A DNA stretch of 5,628 nucleotides from an uncultured Sphingomonas sp. (GTDB lineage Bacteria; Pseudomonadota; Alphaproteobacteria; Sphingomonadales; Sphingomonadaceae): assembly GCA_934555855.1 (NCBI GenBank), contig CAKTFL010000161.1, positions 1 through 5,628 of the forward strand, in the 5' to 3' direction. Shown piece after piece: positions 1-5,355 of this stretch (the first letter of the stretch is position 1; each line of letters begins with the position of its first letter). The position numbers and the translations under genes are program-made. The notes under the pieces were generated by a model, which made no database searches, had not been told where the DNA came from, and saw only the letters and a list, made by a program, of their open reading frames with translations.

Positions 1-233
1 CCCGTGGCCTGATGGAGCTCATCATCATCAATATCGGGCTGCAGAAAGGCATCATCGGTCCGGCGCTGTTCTCGATCCTGGTGGTCATGGCGATCGTCAC
101 TACGCTGATGGCCTCGCCGCTGTTCGAGCTGGTCTATGGCCGCAAGGCACGAGCGCGCGGCGATCTGGGTGGCCTCAACGACAAGGACGCTCATTTGTCA
201 GAGATCAACGCGGCCGAGCCCCGGCAAGTTTGA
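1..233 (+). CDS. Cation:proton antiporter (Kef/CPA2 family), C-terminal fragment
   Basis: This is the 3' end of a gene whose start lies left of the window; complete codons begin at base 3. The visible 76 residues begin RGLMELIIINIGLQKGIIGP, which matches the conserved last-helix region of CPA2 monovalent cation:proton antiporters (usually T-R-G-x-x-E-L followed by a hydrophobic stretch). A hydrophobic helix runs through SILVVMAIVTTLMASPLFEL, followed by a basic, then charged, cytoplasmic tail of about 35 residues ending at TGA 231-233. The family exchanges Na+ or K+ for H+ across the inner membrane and contributes to pH and ion balance. The short tail has no room for a RCK/TrkA-N nucleotide-binding domain, so this is not a full-length KefB/KefC type with a C-terminal regulatory domain. 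The ATG at base 12 is internal to the family motif and is not the real start. Ion specificity cannot be read from this fragment. Confidence 0.85.
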   Translation, partial: RGLMELIIINIGLQKGIIGPALFSILVVMAIVTTLMASPLFELVYGRKARARGDLGGLNDKDAHLSEINAAEPRQV

Positions 234-245
234 CCCTTCAGTGTC

Positions 246-262
246 GGTGGGGCAACCCCGCC
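246..262 (+). terminator. Candidate hairpin terminator after the antiporter gene
   Basis: GGTGGGG (246-252) can pair with CCCCGCC (256-262) around a three-base CAA loop. This gives seven pairs, including one G-T wobble. It lies 13 bases after the antiporter stop codon. Only a weak pyrimidine run (TTCT) follows, so it is a plausible but not classic intrinsic terminator. Confidence 0.4.
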
Positions 263-279
263 TTCTGCCGCGCCGTTCA

Positions 280-304
280 GGAACGATACGCCCATGCAAC
301 CGTA
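280..304 (+). promoter_or_regulatory. EcfG-like general-stress promoter candidate (CGTA variant)
   Basis: GGAAC at 280-284, a 16-base spacer and CGTA at 301-304 differ in one base from the alphaproteobacterial sigma-EcfG consensus GGAAC-N16/17-CGTT. The site sits 48 bases ahead of the glycine-zipper gene on the same strand. A perfect 7-bp inverted repeat (CGATACG 284-290 and CGTATCG 301-307) overlaps both promoter elements. It could be an operator or a coincidental hairpin. The promoter function is inferred from pattern and position. Confidence 0.45.
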
Positions 305-315
305 TCGAGTGCAAG

Positions 316-333
316 GGTCCGGAGGGCCGGGCC
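316..333 (+). promoter_or_regulatory. Leader hairpin just upstream of the glycine-zipper gene
   Basis: GGTCCGG (316-322) pairs with CCGGGCC (327-333) around an AGGG loop, seven pairs with one wobble. It ends eight bases before the ribosome-binding site AGGGA (341-345). If transcription begins near 311 from the promoter at 280-304, the hairpin would sit at the start of the mRNA and could affect its stability or translation. No known riboswitch was recognised. Confidence 0.25.
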
Positions 334-352
334 TGACGAGAGGGACTTTTCG

Positions 353-892
353 ATGCTGACCCGTTTCATCACCGCCGGTGCGCTGGCTGCCCCCCTGCTG
401 GCGCTCGGCGCGCCCGCCATTGGCCAGACCACTGCCGAACAGCGCCGCTTCGACGACGCGCAGGCACGATTCGACCGCGAATATGACCTGTACCGGCAGG
501 AGGTGGACCGCTACCGCAGCGCCCGCACGGTGGGATATCAGGGTGACGACTATCAGGACGGCGGCTATCGTCAGGCGCCGGACGCCTATGCCGCCGACGA
601 CCGCTATGATCCGAACTACGATCCGTCGCGCCACTATCGCCCCGCACCAAGCTCTCAGGAGCGCGTGCTGACCTCCAACGAGCGGGTCTATGCGGGCACG
701 GACGGCCGCTATTATTGCCGCCGCAGCGACGGCACCACCGGGCTGATCGCAGGTGGTGCGGCCGGCGGCATCCTGGGCAACGTCATCGACGGCGGGCACA
801 GCCGCACCGTCGGCACGCTGCTCGGCGCAGCGGCCGGCGCCCTGGCCGGGCGTGCGATCGATCAGAACCAGCAGCAGATCCGCTGTCGCTGA
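353..892 (+). CDS. Secreted glycine-zipper 2TM (17-kDa antigen-like) protein
   Basis: The product is 179 residues. A Sec-type signal peptide covers about residues 1-24 (hydrophobic LAAPLLALGAPAIG, likely cleaved before Q25). It has no lipobox cysteine, so the protein is probably periplasmic or outer-membrane associated and not a lipoprotein. Residues 27-55 are charged and predicted helical. Residues 60-98 are low-complexity, rich in Tyr, Asp and Gly. Residues 130-168 form a glycine-zipper domain (GLIAGGAAGGILGNVIDGG, then GTLLGAAAGALAGRAID), the hallmark of the Rickettsia 17-kDa surface antigen/glycine-zipper 2TM family. The zipper is preceded by YYCRR (Cys122), and a second cysteine, Cys178, is next to last, so a disulfide is possible. 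The ATG at 353 was chosen because AGGGA at 341-345 gives a good ribosome-binding site and the signal peptide starts there; an ATG at 230 in the same frame lacks both. Family members are envelope proteins, often stress-related, but a precise role is not established here. Confidence 0.88.
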   Translation: MLTRFITAGALAAPLLALGAPAIGQTTAEQRRFDDAQARFDREYDLYRQEVDRYRSARTVGYQGDDYQDGGYRQAPDAYAADDRYDPNYDPSRHYRPAPSSQERVLTSNERVYAGTDGRYYCRRSDGTTGLIAGGAAGGILGNVIDGGHSRTVGTLLGAAAGALAGRAIDQNQQQIRCR

Positions 893-899
893 CAGGCGC

Positions 900-925
900 T
901 GGCGGAGCTCTTCGGAACTCCGCCA
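900..925. terminator. UUCG-capped hairpin between convergent genes
   Basis: TGGCGGAG (900-907) pairs perfectly with CTCCGCCA (918-925). Inside, after one C/A mismatch, T909-A916 and C910-G915 close a TTCG tetraloop (911-914), a very stable cap. The hairpin lies 8 bases past the stop of the glycine-zipper gene and 8 bases past the stop of the opposing WYL-like gene, so it probably ends transcription from both sides. No T-run follows on either strand, which is common in GC-rich alphaproteobacteria. Confidence 0.7.
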
Positions 926-932
926 CCCCCGG

Positions 933-1268
933 TCATACGGCCATCAGCGTAACGCCCGCATATTTTTCGTCGCCGGGCTGGAACAACTCGCTCGGGGTGA
1001 AACGCCGCGCGGTAAGGCGCAGGGGCTGCAGCCCCGCGAGCTTGAACGTGCCCAGCTTCACTTCCTTGGGCGGCTTGCCGTCCCGTTCCAGCGTCACGCC
1101 GTCGAGATACAGCTCGCCGTGGCGGGTGTAGAGGATATGCGGCGCCAGCGTGACCTCGCCACGATTATAGGTGGCGGCGATAGCCAGCTGCTTTACGATG
1201 GCCTCGAAAACGAGAGGGGTCGTTTCCGGGGCGGGCGCGGAACGTGGCGCGCTCTGGTCGGCACTCAT
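933..1268 (-). CDS. Small WYL-like domain protein, conserved hypothetical
   Basis: The product is 111 residues with no signal peptide or membrane segment, so it is probably cytoplasmic. An Ala/Pro/Ser-rich N-terminus (residues 1-17) is followed by a compact domain. Its pattern resembles a WYL fold: a helix (FEAIVKQLAIAATY), a strand with GEVTLAPHILY (37-47), then a strand GELYLDGVTL (51-60), and a C-terminal strand KLGTFKLAGLQPL leading to RRFTPSELFQ. WYL domains are SH3-like ligand-sensing modules usually fused to a helix-turn-helix; here there is no DNA-binding part. The family assignment is by eye and tentative. The ATG at 1268 has a GGGAG ribosome-binding site (1274-1278 read on the minus strand) at suitable spacing. 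An EcfG-like promoter candidate (1306-1330) lies upstream, suggesting stress control. Function unknown. Confidence 0.8.
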   Translation of the reverse strand: MSADQSAPRSAPAPETTPLVFEAIVKQLAIAATYNRGEVTLAPHILYTRHGELYLDGVTLERDGKPPKEVKLGTFKLAGLQPLRLTARRFTPSELFQPGDEKYAGVTLMAV

Positions 1269-1287
1269 GGCGGCTCCCTAGCCTGCA

Positions 1288-1304
1288 TTGCTGCACCGCA
1301 GCAA
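1288..1304. repeat. Perfect 7-bp inverted repeat upstream of the WYL-like gene
   Basis: TTGCTGC (1288-1294) and GCAGCAA (1298-1304) form a perfect inverted repeat around ACC. It overlaps the expected transcription start of the promoter candidate at 1306-1330. It could be an operator, an early hairpin in the WYL-like mRNA, or a terminator for the small upstream gene. The sequence does not decide between these. Confidence 0.35.
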
Positions 1305-1305
1305 G

Positions 1306-1330
1306 AACCTGCTGATCGGCAATCGGTTCC
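1306..1330 (-). promoter_or_regulatory. EcfG-like promoter candidate (GGTT variant) for the WYL-like gene
   Basis: On the minus strand, GGAAC (1330-1326), a 16-base spacer and GGTT (1309-1306) match GGAAC-N16-CGTT with one mismatch. The expected start near 1299 would give a leader of about 30 bases carrying the GGGAG ribosome-binding site. Placement is right for the gene starting at 1268. Assigned by pattern only. Confidence 0.42.
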
Positions 1331-1349
1331 TGAACACGCAGCGCGGGGA

Positions 1350-1433
1350 TCAATGCCAGAAGATCAAGAGCAGCATGATGCTCGGCAGCGGGACACCCAA
1401 CAGCCACAACAGAACGCCCTTGCCGAGCTTCAC
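1350..1433 (-). CDS. Tiny hydrophobic membrane protein (about 27 residues)
   Basis: A short minus-strand frame ends at TGA (1352-1350) and reads KGVLLWLLGVPLPSIMLLLI followed by FWH at the C-terminus. From a GTG at 1433-1431 the protein would be 27 residues: a short basic start (KLGK) and a single hydrophobic segment of about 22 residues with a central Pro-Leu-Pro. That is the look of a genuine single-pass inner-membrane microprotein and is unlike random GC-rich translation. The weak point is the start. No ATG lies in frame; TTG at 1448 (32 residues) is an alternative, and neither start has a clear ribosome-binding site. An EcfG-like promoter candidate (1459-1483) lies immediately upstream on the same strand. 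Function unknown. Small membrane proteins of this kind are often missed by gene finders. Confidence 0.45.
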   Translation of the reverse strand: MKLGKGVLLWLLGVPLPSIMLLLIFWH

Positions 1434-1458
1434 GCCGTTGCGTTTCAACGGGGGCGAC

Positions 1459-1483
1459 AACCCGGAGGGACACGAGCCGTTCC
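1459..1483 (-). promoter_or_regulatory. EcfG-like promoter candidate (GGTT variant) for the tiny membrane protein
   Basis: On the minus strand, GGAAC (1483-1479), a 16-base spacer and GGTT (1462-1459) give a one-mismatch match to GGAAC-N16-CGTT. Transcription would begin around 1450, just ahead of the candidate GTG start at 1433 and almost at the alternative TTG at 1448. It has the same form as the candidate at 1306-1330. Confidence 0.4.
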
Positions 1484-1521
1484 GCGCAAAAATGATGATT
1501 TCCGGTGCCGCCGGTCCGGCC

Positions 1522-1550
1522 AGAGCAGGACGGCGCGGCCGCCCTGCCCT
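1522..1550 (-). terminator. Strong hairpin terminator of the prolyl oligopeptidase gene
   Basis: On the minus strand GCAGGGCGGC (1547-1538) pairs with GCCGTCCTGC (1534-1525) around a CGC loop. There is one G-U wobble, and three further outer pairs (1548-1550 with 1524-1522) give a stem of about 13 pairs. The stem starts 17 bases after the peptidase stop codon. On the plus strand the wobbles become A-C mismatches, so the structure favours minus-strand RNA. No U-tract follows. Confidence 0.62.
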
Positions 1551-1566
1551 ATACCGATCCAGCGCG

Positions 1567-3687
1567 TTAGTTTGCCGTGACGCTGCTGGTCCGGGCTGGC
1601 GGGTCGATCAGCTTCTGCGTGAAGTAGGTCATCTGCAACGCCGTCAGCTTTGCCCCCTGGGCAATGTCCGCATCGCCCGAATGACCGCCTGCCGTATCCT
1701 CGTAGAACAGATAGGGCAGGCCATATTCCTTCATTCGCGCCGCGAACTTGCGCGCATGTTGCGGGCCGACCCGGTCGTCCTTGGTCGTGGTCCAGATATA
1801 TGGCTCGGGATAGATCCCGCCCCTTTTCAGGTTGCGGTAGGGCGAAATCGTTTCCAGGAACGCCTTTTCAGCGGGTATCTTCACGCTGCCATATTCGTCC
1901 ACCCAGGAATAGCCGGCAGCGATCTGTTCGTAGCGGATCATGTCGAGCAGCGGCACGCCGATCGAGACCGCCCGCCACAGGTCGGGATGCTGGTTGAATT
2001 CGACGCCCATCAGCAGGCCGCCATTCGAGCCGCCATAGATGCCGAGCTTGGCGGGGCTGGTCAGCTTGCGCGCAGTCAGGTCGCGCGCCACCGCGGCGAA
2101 ATCGTCATAGATCACTTGCCGACGCGTCTTACGTCCGGCTTCGTGCCAGGCCGGTCCGAACTCGCCGCCGCCCCGGATATTCGCCAGCACGAAGCTGCCG
2201 CCCTGCTCGATCCAGATCTTGCCGGTAGAGCCGAGATAGGTTGGGGTCCGCGACACCTCGAACCCGCCATACGCCGTCATGATCGTCGGCGTGGAGCCGT
2301 TCAGCGGCAGGTCCTTGCGATGCACGATGAAGTACGGAACCCTGGTTCCGTCGGTCGACACCGCCTCGAACTGCTCGACCACGGCGTTCGACGCGTCGAA
2401 CTTCGCCGGCAGCGTGCGAACCCTGGCGGGCTGGGCCGAGGCGGCGTCCAGCGTCCACAGGGAAGTCGGATCGAGAAATCCGTTCACCGCCAGATACGCC
2501 CGGTCGGAACGATCGGTGGCGCTCGCCACGGTGATCGCCGCATTGTCCGGCAGGGTCACGGGCCGCGACGTCCAGCCGCCCGCGCCGTGGCTGAACACCA
2601 GGGTGCGCCCGCGGACATTGTCCAGTGTCTCGACAATCACCCGGTTTCGCGTGATCGCGACCTGCTCCACCGATTGGCGTGCATTGGGTGCGAAAACCAG
2701 CACCGGCTTGCCCCGGCCCGCGACAAAGTCGGCGAGAGGCATCGACGCCACCGCACCGGCCGGGATCGCGCCCCACCGCTCGCTGGTCTGGAAGATCACC
2801 TGCCCGTCGATCAGCCCGGCGATGCTGGTGCGCTGGGGCAGGTCGGTCGGCTTCACCCCCTGCGTGGTCCAGATCAGCTTGTCATTGCCGAAGAAGGTCC
2901 GGCCGCGAGTCAGATAGACCAGCCGCTCGCCCTTTGCGTCCGTGACGACTCCCGCCCCGGTGCTGACCTGATCGCCGACATCGCCGCGGAACACCTCGGT
3001 CGCCCCGTCGAGCGACTGGCCGCGCTTCAGCAGCTTGACAACAAAGGGATAGCCCGATTGCGTCATCGTGCCCTGCCCCCAGTCACGCGACACCAGCAGC
3101 GTGTTCTGGTCGATCCAGGTCACGTCCTGCTTCGACGTCGGCAGCACGAAACCGTTCGCAACGAACTGCCCGGCCTGAAGATCGAACTCGCGATAGGTGA
3201 CGGCGTCTTCCCCGCCCTCCGACAGGGCGACGAGGCACAGACGTTCCTCGGGCTGGAGGCAGGTCGCGCCCTTGAACACCCATTGCTTGCCCTCGGCCCT
3301 CCCCAACGCATCGACGTCGAGGGCGGTCGTCCATTGCGGATCGGCGGCGGCGTAGCCCGCCTCGGTCGTCCAGCGCCAGATGCCGTGCGGGTGGTCCTGA
3401 TCCCGCCAGAAATTGTAGATGCGGCCGAAACGCTGGTCGGGCATCGGAATGCGATCCTTGGCAGCGGCGATCGCCAGCGCCTGCTGATAGTAGGTCTCGT
3501 AGCGCGGATCGTTCTGCAAGCGCGGCAGGGTGCGCGCATTCTCCGCCTCGACCCACGCCAGCGACTTCGCCCCATCCTTGTCCTCAAGCCAGATATGGGG
3601 ATCATTGTCGGTCATCGCCGCGGTCTGCGCGAAGCTAGGCGAAGCGGCAAGGGCCGCGGTGGCGAGGAGCAGGTCGCGCAAACGCAT
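1567..3687 (-). CDS. Exported prolyl oligopeptidase family serine peptidase (S9A)
   Basis: The product is 706 residues, the usual length for prolyl oligopeptidases, which cut short peptides after proline. Residues 1-20 form a signal peptide (RLRDLLLATAALAASPSFA, likely cleaved before Q21), so it acts in the periplasm. Residues about 27-440 are the N-terminal cap and beta-propeller region (opening with DPHIWLEDKDG). Residues about 460-706 are the alpha/beta-hydrolase catalytic domain. The nucleophile is Ser554 in GGSNGG, the acid is Asp637 in KDDRVGP and the base is His669 in AGGHSG. Arg639 and Trp595 (GYSWVDEYG) match the substrate-binding Arg and the S1-pocket Trp that stacks on proline in the porcine enzyme. 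The set is complete, so the enzyme should be active. The ATG at 3687 gives the signal peptide and has GGAGA about 10 bases upstream. The gene is divergent from the MFS gene. Physiological substrate unknown; peptide scavenging is likely. Confidence 0.95.
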   Translation of the reverse strand: MRLRDLLLATAALAASPSFAQTAAMTDNDPHIWLEDKDGAKSLAWVEAENARTLPRLQNDPRYETYYQQALAIAAAKDRIPMPDQRFGRIYNFWRDQDHPHGIWRWTTEAGYAAADPQWTTALDVDALGRAEGKQWVFKGATCLQPEERLCLVALSEGGEDAVTYREFDLQAGQFVANGFVLPTSKQDVTWIDQNTLLVSRDWGQGTMTQSGYPFVVKLLKRGQSLDGATEVFRGDVGDQVSTGAGVVTDAKGERLVYLTRGRTFFGNDKLIWTTQGVKPTDLPQRTSIAGLIDGQVIFQTSERWGAIPAGAVASMPLADFVAGRGKPVLVFAPNARQSVEQVAITRNRVIVETLDNVRGRTLVFSHGAGGWTSRPVTLPDNAAITVASATDRSDRAYLAVNGFLDPTSLWTLDAASAQPARVRTLPAKFDASNAVVEQFEAVSTDGTRVPYFIVHRKDLPLNGSTPTIMTAYGGFEVSRTPTYLGSTGKIWIEQGGSFVLANIRGGGEFGPAWHEAGRKTRRQVIYDDFAAVARDLTARKLTSPAKLGIYGGSNGGLLMGVEFNQHPDLWRAVSIGVPLLDMIRYEQIAAGYSWVDEYGSVKIPAEKAFLETISPYRNLKRGGIYPEPYIWTTTKDDRVGPQHARKFAARMKEYGLPYLFYEDTAGGHSGDADIAQGAKLTALQMTYFTQKLIDPPARTSSVTAN

Positions 3688-3780
3688 CAGGGCTTATCTC
3701 CATCTTGTACGTCAGCGGTCCTGACGCGCTATAGAGCGTGGGACAATGCATCTTTTTGCAAATGCCGGGATTTTCGCCGC
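3688..3780. promoter_or_regulatory. Divergent promoter region with two inverted repeats
   Basis: These 93 bases must hold promoters for both the peptidase (-) and the MFS gene (+). A perfect 6-bp inverted repeat (CGTCAG 3710-3715, CTGACG 3721-3726) is followed directly by a 4-bp one (CGCT 3727-3730, AGCG 3735-3738), a possible operator. A loose plus-strand promoter candidate is TTGTAC (3705-3710) with GCTATA 17 bases on (3728-3733). No EcfG-type pattern was found here. No regulator gene adjoins, so the controlling protein is unknown. Confidence 0.35.
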
Positions 3781-5052
3781 ATGACCGACGGATTGCCGAA
3801 ACCGCGCCGCTTTCTCGCCATCGCGGCCCTGTGCTTCGGAACCGCGCTGGTCATCATCGACGGCGGCGTCGCGAACGTGGCCTTGCCGACTATTGCCCGC
3901 GACCTGAGTGTCGATTCGAGCTCCGTCGTCGCGGTCGTCACCGTGTACCAGTTGACGCTCGTCATGCTGATGCTTCCCCTCGCGGGGCTGGGTGAGCGCA
4001 TCGGGCTCAAGCGAATGTATCAGGTCGGCCAGCTGATTTTCACGATCGCAACGCTGCTCTGCTTTTTCGCGAAAAGCCTGCCTTTCCTGCTGGTGGTGCG
4101 GACGGCGCAGGCGATCGGCGCTGCGGGAGCTCTTGCGGTCGCTTCCGCGCTGATCCGCTCAACCTATCCCTCCAGCCAGCTCGGCCGGGGGCTGGGCATC
4201 AACTCGGTCATCGTCGCCAGTTCCGCTGCGGCCGCCCCGACGGTGGGCGGTCTGGTGCTGGCGGTCGCGCCCTGGCCCTGGGTCTTCGCCAGCGCCATCC
4301 CGTTCGCCATCGCCTCGCTGCTGCTCGGGCGCGCACTGCCGGACGTGCCGCAACGAGAGGCGAAGTTCGACGTTCTGGCTGCGCTGATGTGCGCGGCCAT
4401 GTTCGGGCTGGTGATCGGCGGCGCCGAAAGCGCGGTTCACGGCGACAGTCCGGTGGTGTCGGCCGGCATCGTCCTGGCGGGCGTCCTGATCGGCACGATC
4501 TACATCCGCCGGGAGCGGACCATCGCCAACCCGATCCTGCCCGTGGACCTGCTGGAGCGGCCGGTGATCGCCTTGTCGGCCGTGGGAGCCTTCACCGCCT
4601 TTGTCGCGTCCATGACGCTGCTGCTGTCCACGCCGTTCCGCCTGACACAGGAGTTCGGATTCACCGCGGCGATGGTCGGGGCGGCGATTGCGCCATGGCC
4701 CCTGACCAACATGGTGGTCGCGCCGTTCGCGGGATGGCTATCGGACCGGATACCCGCCGGGCTCCTCGGCGGGATCGGCATGGCGATCTCGATCGCCGCG
4801 CTGCTGCTGCTCGCCTCCCTGCCGGCCAATCCGGGCTATTTCGATATCGCTTGGCGGATGGCCCTTTGCGGCTCGGGCTTCGGTACCTTTCTGCCGCCCA
4901 ACGCCCGGTTGATTATCGGGTCGGCTCCTCGCGAGCGGGCGGCTGCCGCCGGCGGGCTGGTCGGCACGGTGCGGCTGGCGGGGCAGACCATGGGTGCGAC
5001 GCTGGTCGCAGCGCTGCTCACGACCACGGTCGCGGCGGCGGGGGTGATGTAG
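3781..5052 (+). CDS. MFS drug exporter, DHA2 (14-helix) type, cut short by an in-frame TAG
   Basis: As read, the product is 423 residues with about 13 membrane helices. Family motifs are clear: DGGVANVALP (27-36, the DHA2 helix-1 motif, normally L-D-x-T/S-I-V-N-V-A-L-P), GLGERIGLKR (69-78, motif A, with Glu for the usual Asp), RTAQAIGAAG (107-116, motif B) and APTVGG (152-157, end of motif C) followed by PWPWVF. Proteins of this family export drugs, dyes or quaternary ammonium compounds in exchange for protons across the inner membrane. The TAG at 5050-5052 (codon 424) falls just before the last helix; the same frame continues with coding character for 61 codons to 5238. The truncated protein may be unstable or inactive, unless the stop is a sequencing error or is read through. 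The ATG at 3781 fits the family N-terminus, though its ribosome-binding site is weak (GGGA about 11 bases upstream). Substrate unknown. Confidence 0.85.
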   Translation: MTDGLPKPRRFLAIAALCFGTALVIIDGGVANVALPTIARDLSVDSSSVVAVVTVYQLTLVMLMLPLAGLGERIGLKRMYQVGQLIFTIATLLCFFAKSLPFLLVVRTAQAIGAAGALAVASALIRSTYPSSQLGRGLGINSVIVASSAAAAPTVGGLVLAVAPWPWVFASAIPFAIASLLLGRALPDVPQREAKFDVLAALMCAAMFGLVIGGAESAVHGDSPVVSAGIVLAGVLIGTIYIRRERTIANPILPVDLLERPVIALSAVGAFTAFVASMTLLLSTPFRLTQEFGFTAAMVGAAIAPWPLTNMVVAPFAGWLSDRIPAGLLGGIGMAISIAALLLLASLPANPGYFDIAWRMALCGSGFGTFLPPNARLIIGSAPRERAAAAGGLVGTVRLAGQTMGATLVAALLTTTVAAAGVM

Positions 5053-5238
5053 CCCGGCACGTTGCCGCCGCTCGCGCTGGGTGTCGGCGCGAGCGCCACT
5101 CCGGCTTTCGTCGCGGCGGGGCTGGCGCTCGTTGCGGGACTGTGCAGCCTTGCCCGCCTGCGTCCGTCAATCCGCAATCCAGCCGAGACGGAAATGCGTA
5201 GCGAGATCCCGACGCTCAAATCGCCCCGCCTGGGTTAG
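5053..5238 (+). pseudogene. Detached 3' end of the MFS exporter gene (helix 14 and tail)
   Basis: Directly after the TAG at 5050-5052, and without frame change, 61 sense codons run to a second TAG at 5236-5238. They encode PGTLPPLALGVGASATPAF, then a hydrophobic helix VAAGLALVAGLCSLARL, then a polar tail ending KSPRLG. The helix and basic flank fit the fourteenth helix and C-terminus expected of a DHA2 transporter. Most codons end in G or C, as in the rest of the gene. With this piece the protein would be 485 positions including the stop codon, a normal family length. No start codon with a ribosome-binding site is present, so independent translation is unlikely. Most simply this is one gene, 3781-5238, broken by a single nonsense codon. 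Confidence 0.75.
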
Positions 5239-5299
5239 CTGCCCGACCCGAATCCGCCCCTTGCCCTATTTGGCCGGCGGCAATGAGCGGAGGTGCGAC

Positions 5300-5324
5300 G
5301 GAACGGCCGTCGAACGACGACGTT
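5300..5324 (+). promoter_or_regulatory. Consensus EcfG general-stress promoter for the alpha/beta hydrolase
   Basis: GGAAC at 5300-5304, exactly 16 bases, then CGTT at 5321-5324 is a perfect match to the sigma-EcfG consensus of alphaproteobacteria (the PhyR-NepR-EcfG general stress response). Transcription would start near 5331. That leaves a leader of about 25 bases with the AAGGA ribosome-binding site at 5343-5347. Position, strand and spacing all fit the gene at 5356. Confidence 0.72.
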
Positions 5325-5355
5325 AACCTGGCTCAATCCAGCAAGGATCCCGGAC

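Noticed and set aside
191..799. Minus-strand frame of about 200 codons opposite the glycine-zipper gene.
   Set aside because: It is a shadow of a well-supported plus-strand gene with signal peptide and ribosome-binding site. Its own translation is low-complexity Ala/Val/Arg without motifs.
1165..1473. Minus-strand frame of 102 codons starting at GTG 1473.
   Set aside because: It overlaps the start of the WYL-like gene and the tiny hydrophobic frame in a different phase, and its translation has no hydrophobic segment or motif.
753..1580. Plus-strand frame of 275 codons across the WYL-like gene and neighbouring gaps.
   Set aside because: It crosses a stable terminator-like hairpin and is antisense to the WYL-like gene. 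The translation looks like out-of-frame GC-rich sequence.
2336..2995. GGAAC motifs inside the prolyl oligopeptidase gene (near 2336, 2506 and 2991), considered as further EcfG promoters.
   Set aside because: None has a CGTT-like element 16 bases downstream, and they lie within coding sequence with no gene placed to use them.
1288..3780. A very long plus-strand frame that runs open from 1288 into the MFS gene (1254 codons to 5052).
   Set aside because: From about 1567 to 3687 it lies antisense to the intact prolyl oligopeptidase, and its translation there is Arg/Gly/Ala-rich with no recognisable domain. Lack of stops is expected opposite GC-rich codons. Only the part from 3781 shows family motifs.
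4389..5201. Plus-strand frame of 270 codons overlapping the MFS gene, considered as a frameshifted continuation.
   Set aside because: Its translation is Arg/Gly/Ala/Asp-rich and soluble-looking with no helices, while the main frame keeps MFS character up to and beyond the TAG. The interruption is a nonsense codon, not a frameshift.
5263..5284. TTGCC...GGCAA inverted repeat considered as a terminator after the MFS gene.
   Set aside because: It has only five pairs around a 12-base loop and no following T-run, so it is too weak to call.
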